Positions 1 through 8,891 of a DNA stretch of 64,000 nt are shown here, piece by piece (positions within the stretch are counted from its first letter, which is position 1; each line of letters begins with the position of its first letter). The notes below the pieces were generated by a model that ran no database searches, was not told the origin of the DNA, and worked only from the letters and a program-made list of their open reading frames with translations. This DNA comes from Microbacterium schleiferi (GTDB lineage Bacteria > Actinomycetota > Actinomycetes > Actinomycetales > Microbacteriaceae), in contig NZ_CP064760.1 of NCBI RefSeq assembly GCF_015565955.1, positions 496,001 through 560,000 of the forward strand, given 5' to 3'. Made by a program: the position numbers and the translations under genes.

Positions 1-38
1 GCGGTTACGTCATTCTCTTCCGTTGCGCATTGCTAGCA

Positions 39-50
39 TTCCCTAGGGAA
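39..50. promoter_or_regulatory. 12-bp perfect palindrome upstream of the polysaccharide operon
   Basis: The bases TTCCCTAGGGAA form a perfect palindrome about 105 bases before the first gene of the polysaccharide operon. It could be an operator or only the edge of something cut off by the window start. No regulator is encoded beside it. Confidence 0.25.
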
Positions 51-154
51 GCGCGCTGAGGCGAAGACGGGCAACCGACGGCCGCCCAGCTGGGATTGCT
101 GGAGCGCGCCCCCGCTCGGGCTTCCACAACTCACTGCCCCTGACCTGGAGCGAT

Positions 155-1282
155 ATGAAGCCCCGAACCGTCGGTGTGATCACAATCGTCGACCTGAAGA
201 ACTATGGGAATCGGCTTCAGAACTATGCCGTCCACCAGCTGTACGCTGACCGCGGCGTCAAGGCGACCACGATAGAGTTCACCGATTTCCCGTTGCGGTC
301 GGCTGCTCGAGGCGCCTACTACCGCGGCTTCAAAGACTTGCGTGACAGTGGGGTCGTCGCTGGCCGGTCCAGCCGATTCGCGGAGTTCACAAGAACAATG
401 ACCCCGACGCGTTCTATGTCCTTGCGTCACTTCTCCTCGCGACTCGGTGACTTCGACTTCTACTCGGTTGGAAGTGACCAGGTCTGGAACCCGAACGACA
501 GGCGGCTGGGTGGGATTCCTTCCGGTGAGCAGTGCCTTGCAGGAGTGGACAGAGGGCGGAAAGTTGCACTCGCGCCTAGCTTTGGGCTGTCGACCATCCC
601 CTCCGAGTGGCGGGAAAGGTATTCTCGATGGCTCGCAGACTTCGGATCTCTATCGGTCAGAGAGTCTGAGGGTGCGCAACTGGTCGAGGAGATGATCGGG
701 CGCAGGCCCGAGGTACTCATCGACCCGACTATGGCGCTCCCCACGGAGCGCTGGGTCGCTCTGCAGCGGGAGAACACCGCCGTTCGCGGACCGTATCTCT
801 TGACGCTTCTACTTGGTGGAAGTCATGATCGTCGCCGCGAGGAGCTTCAGTTGTTCGCTCGTTCGCAGTCGCTCCAATTGGTGGACCTTGCGAATCCCCG
901 TGACCCCGTCACGGCGCGGACTGGGCCTCGCGAGTTCGTCTCGCTCGTGAACGGCGCCGAGCTAGTGGTGACCGACTCGTTCCACTGCAGCGTGTTTGCT
1001 TTCATGCTGGATACACCCCTCGCAATCGTGCCGCGCCGCGGGCCGGGCGGGAGTATGTCGTCCCGTATATCGACACTCGCTAGCACTTTTGGTCTGGGCA
1101 ACCGCCTCGTCCGTGAAGACCAAGGACCGCTGGATACCGCGTTGTTGAGCCATGACTATCGCGAGGGGACCGCCGTCCTCGAGCGCAAACGTGACCAGTT
1201 CATGAGTTACCTCGACTCTGAGATACATCGCGTGTCGGCGGCGGATGGTGCACCGAGCGTTCACGAGGGGGAAAGCCAGTGA
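155..1282 (+). CDS. Polysaccharide pyruvyl transferase family protein
   Basis: This 375-residue protein belongs to the family that moves a pyruvate ketal from phosphoenolpyruvate onto a sugar of an exopolysaccharide or wall polymer. The family signature SVGSDQVWNP lies near residue 108, followed by a DPTM segment and a TDSFHCSVFA segment near residue 275 typical of the C-terminal nucleotide-binding half. There is no signal peptide, so it acts in the cytosol on lipid-linked intermediates. The ATG at 155 is chosen because GGAG lies a few bases upstream. Its end overlaps the start of the next gene by four bases, so the two are translationally coupled. The acceptor sugar cannot be read from sequence. 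Confidence 0.9.
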   Translation: MKPRTVGVITIVDLKNYGNRLQNYAVHQLYADRGVKATTIEFTDFPLRSAARGAYYRGFKDLRDSGVVAGRSSRFAEFTRTMTPTRSMSLRHFSSRLGDFDFYSVGSDQVWNPNDRRLGGIPSGEQCLAGVDRGRKVALAPSFGLSTIPSEWRERYSRWLADFGSLSVRESEGAQLVEEMIGRRPEVLIDPTMALPTERWVALQRENTAVRGPYLLTLLLGGSHDRRREELQLFARSQSLQLVDLANPRDPVTARTGPREFVSLVNGAELVVTDSFHCSVFAFMLDTPLAIVPRRGPGGSMSSRISTLASTFGLGNRLVREDQGPLDTALLSHDYREGTAVLERKRDQFMSYLDSEIHRVSAADGAPSVHEGESQ

Positions 1283-2667
1283 ACGAAGCCGGAAGGTTGA
1301 TGGCTAGCCTCGTCTCAAGCGACCTCGTCGTCGGCTCCGGCGTCTTCGACGTCATGGTTGATGGGGTTAAGACCGAGTTCGACCGGCGAGGAATCCCGGT
1401 ATCGGACGTTAGCGGCCTAAGCCTTAGTGATTCAGATGTTCGCCGCCTTCTGTCCGTGTCAGCATTCTCGCGGCTTGGCATGCGTGAGGACGCCCTCGCC
1501 GCACGACTCTACGGTTCCGAAGAAGGTGCGCGCGTCGACCCAGTAGCGGGCCACGTGGTCGGCGCATATGCGGGAGCCGTCAGTGACGAAGCTCTCCGAG
1601 CGAGCAGTAGCTCCGGAGGGCTGACGACTTGGCTTCTGGGGGAGCTGCTCAGCAGCGGCCGCATCGACGGCGTCATACATTTGAAGCAAAGCCGTGGCGC
1701 GGGACACCCGCTCTTTGAGTACGGCGTCTCGCGAACTTTGGACGAAATCCGCAGCGACGCCAAGACGAAGTACTACCCCGGCCACCTGGGAGCCACGCTT
1801 CCAGAGGTATTGGCGGGCGGTGGGCGCTACGCGCTTGTCGGCATACCCTCGGTGCTCTATGAAGCGAGGCTCGCATGCGAAGCTATGCCTGCGCTCTCCG
1901 AAAGGCTCCCTTACTTCGTCGGCCTAATCTGCGGCCACCAGAAGAGCCGCCACTACGCCGATAGCCTCGGCTGGCAAGTCGGAATCGATCCTGGCGCTTT
2001 GGAGTGGATCGACTTCAGGGTGAAGCTCCCGGAACGGCGTGCCAGTGCATACGGCACGCGCCTCGTCGGCAGCGCTGCCGATGGCAAGCCGGTTGACATT
2101 ACGGTTCCGACCTCTGAGCTCTACGGGACGGACTGGGGCCTGGGGTTCTTCAAGGTGAACTTTTCCGACTACGCAGACGATGTCCTAAACGAGACTGCTG
2201 ACGTCGTATTCGGGGACGCTTGGTTGCCTCAGTATCTCGATGATTCGCGCGGAACGAACGTCGTCATTGCCCGCACGAATGAGCTGAAGGAGTTGCTTGA
2301 ACGTGGTCGAGCGTCGCGGGAACTGAAGCTTGATGACATTGATGTTGCGGACGTGCGTAGGTCCCAGGCTGGCCTCGTTCGACATGGGCGGGAACTACTG
2401 CCGACTCGGTTTGAGTATCTGCGGTCGCGGGGCGAGTTTGTCCCGCGGATGAGATACGACGGTCGGCAGAAAGCCTCACTCGCCAGAAGACACGTGCAAC
2501 GCATGCGCGTCAAAATGGCGCGTGAGAGCCACTCGGCGTTTTTGGGAGCTCTCGAGTCCAGAGACTTCGCCGTCTTCGGGAAGAGTATGAAATCTCTCAC
2601 TCGGGAGTATGAACTGTCATACCGCGCAGCGGGCATGCTCGCTCAGCTCCGGAGGCGATTCGCGTGA
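1279..2667 (+). CDS. FrhB-like protein (coenzyme F420 hydrogenase/dehydrogenase beta-subunit family)
   Basis: This 462-residue protein resembles the F420 hydrogenase beta-subunit family, which in many bacterial polysaccharide loci sits next to a pyruvyl transferase, as here. Typical pieces are RASSSSGGLTTWLLGELL near residue 110, VGIPSVLYEARL near 188 and the FGDAWLPQY motif near residue 315. It carries fewer cysteines than archaeal FrhB, so binding of an iron-sulfur cluster is doubtful; flavin use is possible. It overlaps both neighbours by four bases, which makes it an internal gene of the operon. Its chemical role in polysaccharide synthesis is not established for the family. Confidence 0.8.
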   Translation: MNEAGRLMASLVSSDLVVGSGVFDVMVDGVKTEFDRRGIPVSDVSGLSLSDSDVRRLLSVSAFSRLGMREDALAARLYGSEEGARVDPVAGHVVGAYAGAVSDEALRASSSSGGLTTWLLGELLSSGRIDGVIHLKQSRGAGHPLFEYGVSRTLDEIRSDAKTKYYPGHLGATLPEVLAGGGRYALVGIPSVLYEARLACEAMPALSERLPYFVGLICGHQKSRHYADSLGWQVGIDPGALEWIDFRVKLPERRASAYGTRLVGSAADGKPVDITVPTSELYGTDWGLGFFKVNFSDYADDVLNETADVVFGDAWLPQYLDDSRGTNVVIARTNELKELLERGRASRELKLDDIDVADVRRSQAGLVRHGRELLPTRFEYLRSRGEFVPRMRYDGRQKASLARRHVQRMRVKMARESHSAFLGALESRDFAVFGKSMKSLTREYELSYRAAGMLAQLRRRFA

Positions 2668-5258
2668 CTGTCCGCTCGAGGCCCACTTCGGCGGAAGGAC
2701 TCGGTCGCGCCGACGGGTCCGACGAATCTGAGCGGGTGCTCTGGATAGTTACACGCTCTGCCTCCTTCGGATCCGGAGTAGGGGGTATGGAGCGCGCGGT
2801 CGCAGATCAGGCACGAGCCCTTTCCTCCCTTGGATGGCGCGTCACTGTCGTCGCGCCTTTTGCCGCGAGTGAAGTCGCCCCGCCAGAGATATCGACGTTA
2901 TCGATTGCATGGCCGGTTGCGCCTGGGCGATTCCGGAGGCCAGGCTTCGGTTTTCTCTACTGGCTGTGGACGCGCCGTGTACGACGCGCCATCCGCGAGC
3001 GGATTCCTCATGGTGCAACCGTGTATGCACATGGGGGTGCCTCAGGAACGTTCCGCGGAATCGCGGGTACGCTTCCGCTCTGGTTGGTCGCTAACCCGCA
3101 CGGGATGGAGGAGTTCAATCGGTCTCGCCCGTTGCGGACCTTGGCGACAGCTCTCTCACGCTACCTGGCGCGCGGTGCACGCTTCGCAGACCGCGTTATC
3201 GCCACTGACGCGGCACTTATCGAAGAGGTGCAGCGCAATCTCGGTGTGGCAAGAGGGGCGGTTGAGTTGGTCCCCAATGCCGTTGATGTTTCACGGTTGG
3301 ATGCGCTCGCGGTCGAAGGTGGACCACACGCACGTAAGGCCGATTTGATCAGCGTGGGCCGCCTAGCTCCCAACAAGGGCTACGACCTTCTCGTCGAAGC
3401 CCTGCGCATCATCAACGAGCGCACGGGCAAGCAGCTCAGTTGGGTTCACTTCGGTGCTGGACACCAGAAGGAGGACATCCTCAGGCGCGTCGCAGTCGCA
3501 CCCAGAGTGGATCTAGAGATCGTGGAGGGCGCCGATGACGCTACGATCCAGGCGAGCATAGGAGCCTCGGGCCGATTCGTGCAGCCGTCGCGGTTTGAAG
3601 GGAGCAGTCTGACGACGCTTGAGGCTATGTCTCGAGCCGCGATCTGTGTTGGAACTCCGGTCGGTGGGATTCCAGAGAAGATCACGAGCGGTTCTACAGG
3701 CTTCCTCGCGGAACGCGTTTCGGCGGAGGCTATTGCTGAGGCCATACTCCAGTCGCTCGGTGCTGACCGGTCCGTCGGGCTACGGGCACGCGAGCGTGTC
3801 TTGTCGACGTATGATCTGCCGGCGGTTGTCGCTCGGCTCTCGGACGTCTTGACCATGAGGGCAAACGCGCATTCGCGCGGTGTGGTGCAGGTTGCTCGAC
3901 ACATTGGACCCGGCGCCGGCGTGGCGCAGGTGGTGCACGCGATTGATGATTCACTGCGCCGCCGGGGGGTTGCCACTTCGCGTCTGACTCTTGCTTCAAC
4001 CGGGCTCAGCATGCGCACTCAGGTGAGTGGAAGCCCAATCAAGAAGCTCGCGCTGATGGCTGAGGTTGTCTGGTTCTCGGTCATCGGTACGGTGCGTGTT
4101 GTTCGCCTCCGTGCTAAGCGTCCAGATCTGGGGGTGATCGTCCACGGAGACCCAATCGGTGGCGACGTCTACGTCAACCATGGGCTTCTGAAAGAGGTCG
4201 TGGTTGTTCGGCGCCAGACGAACCGGTTTTACGTGCCCCTGAATCCGATGCACTGGTTCACATTGGTTCGTGACGAGGTTCGGTATCGGTGGGGGTGGCA
4301 GAACATGATCGTTTGCCTTACTCAACAGGACGAGGCTACGCTCCGTCGCTTGTACCCGAAGGTCCGCACACCGATACGCGTCATACCCAACGGGGTCGAT
4401 CTTGCGCGTTACTCCATTGCCGAACAATTGAGGGCAGAAACCAGGGCGGAACTTGGGATCGACGATGGAGTCACGGCGCTCCTCTTCGTGGGGCATGAGT
4501 ATGAGCGCAAAGGACTGTTCCTGTTGCTTGAGGCGATGCAGTTGCTCGACCCGTCGTACGAACTGATAATTGTAGGCGGCGCACCAGAAATGATCGCTAG
4601 TGCGCGCCAGCTCGCGGAGCGTCTGGGCGTTGGTGAGCGGACCCACTTCGTCGGTTCCCAGCCGGACCCGCGACCTTATTACGGCGCTTCCGATGTCGTT
4701 GTCCTGCCGAGTTCATATGAGACCGGTCCGCTAGTCCTCCTTGAGGCACTTGCTTCGGGACGAATGGTCGTAATGACACCAACGGGACTAGCTACGGAAC
4801 TAATTCGAAGTGGCATCAACGGCGAGATCGTCAAGCGCGATCCGGCCCAGATCGCAGCTGGCATCGTTGCCTGCAGTCATGCGCTGTCCGAAGGTTTCGA
4901 GGATGCCGCGAAGCGGTGTGCGGATTCGGTTGCGGACTATGGCTGGGACGCGATCGCCGACAGATACTTGATGGTTCTTGCTGAAGGCGTCGAGTATCGC
5001 AGTCACAGCCAGACGGCTCGATCCCAACGGGCGGTTGCTGCTCGCCGGGGTCTCGGGTCCGCCCCGACGGTCGGTAGTCATGGGCTCGGGAGTCCGGGGC
5101 CTCGCCTCATCTGCTGCCGCTGGTGCGTCCTACACCCTCCTTGGCCAGGTTGCCAGGATTGGGATCCAGCTCGTCGGGGTCGTCCTGCTTTCCCGACTAC
5201 TCACCCCTTTCGACTTCGGGATCGTCGCGATGGTTGTCGCGATCATCGGACTTGGTGA
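2664..5258 (+). CDS. Tandem two-module GT4 glycosyltransferase
   Basis: The 864-residue reading frame contains two complete GT-B glycosyltransferases. Module one (about 1-395) starts with a GGMERAVADQARAL nucleotide-fold segment and holds the acceptor/donor motif FEGSSLTTLEA (E-x7-E). Module two (about 400-790) restarts with VQVARHIGPGAGVAQVV and holds YETGPLVLLEA (E-x7-E). Both probably add sugars in turn to the same repeat unit. The join near 3855 falls at an ATGA sequence of the kind that separates other coupled genes here, so it may be a true fusion or two genes merged by a sequence error. Residues from about 806 run into the start of the flippase gene in another frame and look unlike any glycosyltransferase, so the natural end is probably before 5080. 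Confidence 0.85.
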   Translation: MTVRSRPTSAEGLGRADGSDESERVLWIVTRSASFGSGVGGMERAVADQARALSSLGWRVTVVAPFAASEVAPPEISTLSIAWPVAPGRFRRPGFGFLYWLWTRRVRRAIRERIPHGATVYAHGGASGTFRGIAGTLPLWLVANPHGMEEFNRSRPLRTLATALSRYLARGARFADRVIATDAALIEEVQRNLGVARGAVELVPNAVDVSRLDALAVEGGPHARKADLISVGRLAPNKGYDLLVEALRIINERTGKQLSWVHFGAGHQKEDILRRVAVAPRVDLEIVEGADDATIQASIGASGRFVQPSRFEGSSLTTLEAMSRAAICVGTPVGGIPEKITSGSTGFLAERVSAEAIAEAILQSLGADRSVGLRARERVLSTYDLPAVVARLSDVLTMRANAHSRGVVQVARHIGPGAGVAQVVHAIDDSLRRRGVATSRLTLASTGLSMRTQVSGSPIKKLALMAEVVWFSVIGTVRVVRLRAKRPDLGVIVHGDPIGGDVYVNHGLLKEVVVVRRQTNRFYVPLNPMHWFTLVRDEVRYRWGWQNMIVCLTQQDEATLRRLYPKVRTPIRVIPNGVDLARYSIAEQLRAETRAELGIDDGVTALLFVGHEYERKGLFLLLEAMQLLDPSYELIIVGGAPEMIASARQLAERLGVGERTHFVGSQPDPRPYYGASDVVVLPSSYETGPLVLLEALASGRMVVMTPTGLATELIRSGINGEIVKRDPAQIAAGIVACSHALSEGFEDAAKRCADSVADYGWDAIADRYLMVLAEGVEYRSHSQTARSQRAVAARRGLGSAPTVGSHGLGSPGPRLICCRWCVLHPPWPGCQDWDPARRGRPAFPTTHPFRLRDRRDGCRDHRTW

Positions 5259-6540
5259 AATCCTCCGGGACTTCGGCCTGGGGAGCGCAGCCGTTCAAGC
5301 GCGAGAGTTGACGCGGAGCCAGAGGGATAACCTCTTCTGGATAAACACGGGTCTGGGCGCGCTTGTAGGTCTGACCGTGGCTCTGATCGCGCCTCTTATT
5401 GCGCAGTTCTACGGCGAACCACGTCTTACCTCAGTTGCGCAGGTGCTTGCGGTGGGGTTCCTGCTGAACGGTATGACGGCCCAATATCGCGCGAACCTGT
5501 CGCGAGACTTGAGGTTCGGCATGGTTACCCTTTCCGACGTCGTCCCTGCTGCTCTCGCTCTAGCCACGGCCGCTGTCTTGGCGGCGTTCGGCTTCGGATA
5601 CTGGGCGCTTGTGGCGCAACAGCTTGCTCAAGCGACGTTCGGGCTGGTGATGTCCGCCGCATTCGGACGGTGGATTCCCGGACGACCCCGAAGAACCCCC
5701 GGAATGGGCGGCTTCATTAGGTACGGATCAAATCTCTTCGGCGTCGCGGTTCTCAACTACCTCACCCGCAACGTCGACTCGGTAGTTGTCGGCGCCCAGT
5801 TTGGTGCGACACAGTTGGGCTTCTATAACCGCGCATATGAGCTTGTGACCCACTCGATCAACAGAGTCAATCTGCCCCTCACGCGGGTCGCGGTACCGGT
5901 TCTAGCAAAGCTCCAAGACGACGACACCCGGCATCGGGACTACCTGGTGACAGGGCAGAAAGTACTGCTGCTGGTCACTCTTCCTCTGCTTGGAGTAGGA
6001 GGAGCTCTCGCCTACCCACTGATCGCGATTGTGCTCGGCAATGATTGGCTCGGGAGCGCCCCGATCGTTCAGATACTCGCAGTCGGCGCCGCGGCGGACG
6101 TCGCCGCCTATGCGGTTCACTGGTATGCGTTGTCGAAGGGTCTAACCGACGTCTACCTTCGAATCAATCTTGCCCTAGCTCCGGTAAGGATCGCAGGCAT
6201 TCTCGTGGGTGCGCTTTGGGGAACCCTGGGTGTGGCCGCAGGCTTCACGCTTGGCTCAATAGTGATGTGGATTGTCGCTCTAATCTGGATGGGTCGCGCA
6301 GCAGCCGCGCCAAGTTCGGCACTTTTCTTTGCCGCGCTAAGAAGCATGTGCTTGAACGGTGCAGCGGCGCTCGCAGCCTACTTCGGCGTCAGGGCACTCG
6401 CGATCGGCAACGTTTGGCTTGAGGTCGCCGTCGGAATAGGCGTGTATGCGCTCGTCTGGTCCGCGCTCGTGTTTGCGATCCGTCCCTTGCGACGTGATGT
6501 AGTTCAGGCGACTTCGGTGCGGCGGTACTTTCGCAGCTGA
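5080..6540 (+). CDS. Wzx-type oligosaccharide flippase / lipopolysaccharide biosynthesis protein
   Basis: This 486-residue polytopic membrane protein (about 12-14 hydrophobic segments) belongs to the MOP superfamily of flippases that move undecaprenyl-linked repeat units across the membrane. It opens with a segment ending ASYTLLGQVARIGIQLV, then LLSRLLTPFDFGIVAMV, both typical of Wzx/TuaB-like proteins. The ATG at 5080 is preferred over an in-frame TTG at 4978, because the protein from 5080 begins as the family does and the upstream stretch has no family character. Its stop codon lies inside the left arm of a perfect hairpin that separates it from the convergent glycosyltransferase genes. Substrate specificity would follow the repeat unit made by the neighbours. 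Confidence 0.88.
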   Translation: MGSGVRGLASSAAAGASYTLLGQVARIGIQLVGVVLLSRLLTPFDFGIVAMVVAIIGLGEILRDFGLGSAAVQARELTRSQRDNLFWINTGLGALVGLTVALIAPLIAQFYGEPRLTSVAQVLAVGFLLNGMTAQYRANLSRDLRFGMVTLSDVVPAALALATAAVLAAFGFGYWALVAQQLAQATFGLVMSAAFGRWIPGRPRRTPGMGGFIRYGSNLFGVAVLNYLTRNVDSVVVGAQFGATQLGFYNRAYELVTHSINRVNLPLTRVAVPVLAKLQDDDTRHRDYLVTGQKVLLLVTLPLLGVGGALAYPLIAIVLGNDWLGSAPIVQILAVGAAADVAAYAVHWYALSKGLTDVYLRINLALAPVRIAGILVGALWGTLGVAAGFTLGSIVMWIVALIWMGRAAAAPSSALFFAALRSMCLNGAAALAAYFGVRALAIGNVWLEVAVGIGVYALVWSALVFAIRPLRRDVVQATSVRRYFRS

Positions 6541-6560
6541 CGTCTTCGGCGTCAGCTGCG
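6532..6560. terminator. Bidirectional hairpin between convergent operons
   Basis: CGCAGCTGACG (6532-6542) pairs perfectly with CGTCAGCTGCG (6550-6560) across a seven-base loop. The stem contains the flippase stop codon and lies four bases before the end of the opposing glycosyltransferase gene, so it can end transcription from both sides. There is no T tract, which is common in high-GC actinobacteria. Confidence 0.75.
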
Positions 6561-6564
6561 AGGC

Positions 6565-7740
6565 CTATCCCCGCCCGAGAAGCTCCACTACCTCGCGGCC
6601 CTGCTGCCCGCGTTGGGTCCAACTGTTGAGGGTGGCAACCTGGACCCTGCGTTTTTCGTCCGATTCGCTCAATCGTAGGGACCGGAGCGCCTCGAGGAAC
6701 TCGGCTGTCGTAGACGCAACGACCACATCATCCGTTTGTGCTGTAACGGCGGGTATCGGCGTGCTCACCACCGGTAGTCCAGCTGCAAGGTACTCGTAGG
6801 TCTTGAGTGGGTTCACGCCAAGCGTGTAGCTGTTCACCACGTAAGGGATGATCCCGATCTCGCACCGCCAGTAGAGCGCTCCCAACTCCGGTAGTGCGAG
6901 CATCCCGTGGTACACGACTCCGAGGGCCTGTAACTCGGCAACCATCGCTGCTGCATTTCCGCCGCCCTCAGAGATTGGCCCCGCCAGATGGACCTGCCAC
7001 CCTGCCCGCTGTATGGCTGCGATCAGTTCGAAGTCCACCTTCGTGGCCGTGAGATTTCCAGCGAACACCACCGAACGAGGACTGCGGGCCACTGACTGTG
7101 GCCGCGACTGCTGGATTGCGGCCACGTCAGCGACGTTCGGCCATCTGCGAACGTTACTGAATCCCATGCTGGACAGGTGGCTGAGAACAGCGTCGCTACT
7201 TGCTGCAGCTTGCACCCCCGCTGCTGCAAGACGGCGCTCCTCCCCTTCGATCAATGACTTGGATATGCCAGGCACGTCACCCAAGAGATCGACGCAGTGA
7301 TAAAAGGCCCCAGAGAACTCTGACTCGAGGCCATAAGTGACTGGCGTATACACCCACAGCACTTTGTGCCCCTCGCTTCTGAGAAGCTTGCGCAGCTGAA
7401 ACCTGATGAGAGCATGATTCACGAAACGAGCCAAACCAGTGTGGTATGGAATCACTATCGGTGAGACTACGGTCGCGTTCACCGGCACGGGGCGCCTATC
7501 GTCGTGTGACTCGCCATTGGGCTTACTCCGGGTAAAGACCCGCCGCAGTCGAGCCAAGATCCTCGCTAGGTCGCGACGGTTAATTTCCGGACGCCGGAGG
7601 CCCAGAGACTCGACAAAGGTGACTTGATAATCGAGAGCGAGCTCCCGGGTCATGTAGTGCTGGTTCGTCGCGATGAGCTGAGACCATTCGGCGGTGCCCA
7701 GAATCAACACCGATGGCTTTGATGACTGCGAGCGATTCAT
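6565..7740 (-). CDS. Glycosyltransferase, GT-B fold
   Basis: This 391-residue protein has a GT-B glycosyltransferase layout: an N-terminal half with VLILGTAEW and a YHCVDLLGDVPG segment, then a C-terminal nucleotide-sugar domain with VVFAGNLTATKVD, IGIIPYVVNSYTLGVNPLK and YEYLAAGLPVVSTPI. The start at 7740 is set by an ATGA overlap with the stop of the upstream gene; upstream in-frame codons translate to arginine-rich sequence that looks like a shadow. It is the last gene of the minus-strand arm of the polysaccharide locus and probably adds one sugar of the repeat unit. Donor and linkage are unknown. Confidence 0.88.
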   Translation of the reverse strand: MNRSQSSKPSVLILGTAEWSQLIATNQHYMTRELALDYQVTFVESLGLRRPEINRRDLARILARLRRVFTRSKPNGESHDDRRPVPVNATVVSPIVIPYHTGLARFVNHALIRFQLRKLLRSEGHKVLWVYTPVTYGLESEFSGAFYHCVDLLGDVPGISKSLIEGEERRLAAAGVQAAASSDAVLSHLSSMGFSNVRRWPNVADVAAIQQSRPQSVARSPRSVVFAGNLTATKVDFELIAAIQRAGWQVHLAGPISEGGGNAAAMVAELQALGVVYHGMLALPELGALYWRCEIGIIPYVVNSYTLGVNPLKTYEYLAAGLPVVSTPIPAVTAQTDDVVVASTTAEFLEALRSLRLSESDEKRRVQVATLNSWTQRGQQGREVVELLGRG

Positions 7741-8846
7741 GTGTTGCTGTCGACCCAACTCTTCAGTGCCGTCTGGAACGCTGACCGAGAGAACAGCGAC
7801 GCCCGCTGGCGAACAGCGTCCGGCTCTAGCCCGCTCACTGTGTCTACTGCGCTGCTGAGTTCGCGCGCATCCCCCCAATCGTGGATGGATGCGCCGGAAA
7901 CGCCGGGGATAACAGACTCCACAACGCCACCGACCTCGCCGCAAATGACAGGAGTACCGATCGCCATAGCCTCCACCGGCATGATCCCAAAATCCTCGAT
8001 CGCGCCGAACACGAAGGCGAGGGCTCGCTCGTAGAGCGCGTAGAGCATGGCGTCAGAGGGTGAATCGATGAACAGGACCTGAGTCGAACTGATTCGTGCG
8101 CGAGCGTCCAGTTCCCCTCTATGCGGCCCGCCGCCCGCCAGCACTACCGGGATCCCAGCTGCCTCGCCGACGGCTATCGCGAGGTCTAGCCGCTTGTACT
8201 CAACAAACCGAGATGCGCCCAAGACGAAGCGCTCAGGGAGAGCATCGAGCCGGTCGGCTTCTGCCGACGTAACAAGGTCCGACCAGTTGTGGATGGACGC
8301 GATTCGCTCGACATCGACCGGAGGATAGATCACCTGCGATTCGCGGCCCCAAGTCCGCTCGATCCGTTCGCGTGTGAAATTACTGTTGGCGACGATTGAC
8401 GCCGCTTCCTGGGCTCGCCGCTTGTCGATCGGGCGAAGCAAAGAGGATGCTACGCGGGTCAGTGGACCGCGGCCCCGCGCATCTAGCTCGGGAACCCAGA
8501 TGTAGCGTGCGGGGGTGTGCGCGTACACCAGCTTTGGGACTGAAGGCTGGGCTGGGAGCCTTGCGTGGTGTGCGAATAGGTGGCTGCTGACGATCATCCA
8601 GCTGTAGGCTCTCTCAGCACGTAGACGCCGCCAAGTCATTGGCATTGCACCGAGCGCGAGGGCTTTGTGTCGACGCAGCGGCGTGGAAGCGAGCCAGCTT
8701 TCTCTGACGTTCGCAGAGTATCGGCCGGGAGCATCGTTCCACAGAACCGCCATGTCGGCGTCCGGGTACGTCCTCATAATCTCGTCGAGGACCTTCTCTG
8801 AACCCCCGGATTTCTCAACCCACTCGTGCACCACGAGACCCGTCAT
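7737..8846 (-). CDS. GT4 family glycosyltransferase (mannosyltransferase-like)
   Basis: This 369-residue GT-B protein shows the group-1 glycosyltransferase pattern: HEWVEKSGGSEKVLDEI at the N terminus, KLVYAHTPARYIW near residue 105, VANSNFTRERI near 152, and the donor-binding motif FGAIEDFGIMPVEAMAIGTP (E-x7-E) near residue 285. The HTPARY segment is common in mannosyl- and related transferases of exopolysaccharide clusters. A strong GGAAGG ribosome site precedes the ATG at 8846. It overlaps the next gene by four bases. Like the rest of the locus up to this point, its codon use is less GC-biased than the flanking chromosome. Confidence 0.9.
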   Translation of the reverse strand: MTGLVVHEWVEKSGGSEKVLDEIMRTYPDADMAVLWNDAPGRYSANVRESWLASTPLRRHKALALGAMPMTWRRLRAERAYSWMIVSSHLFAHHARLPAQPSVPKLVYAHTPARYIWVPELDARGRGPLTRVASSLLRPIDKRRAQEAASIVANSNFTRERIERTWGRESQVIYPPVDVERIASIHNWSDLVTSAEADRLDALPERFVLGASRFVEYKRLDLAIAVGEAAGIPVVLAGGGPHRGELDARARISSTQVLFIDSPSDAMLYALYERALAFVFGAIEDFGIMPVEAMAIGTPVICGEVGGVVESVIPGVSGASIHDWGDARELSSAVDTVSGLEPDAVRQRASLFSRSAFQTALKSWVDSNT

Positions 8847-8891
8847 GTCACCTTCCGCAAGTTCAGTGAGTTGGTTGACCGCATTGCCCCG

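Noticed and set aside
4978-5079. Upstream TTG start for the flippase
   Set aside because: It would add 34 residues lacking family character inside the glycosyltransferase gene; the ATG at 5080 gives the usual N terminus.
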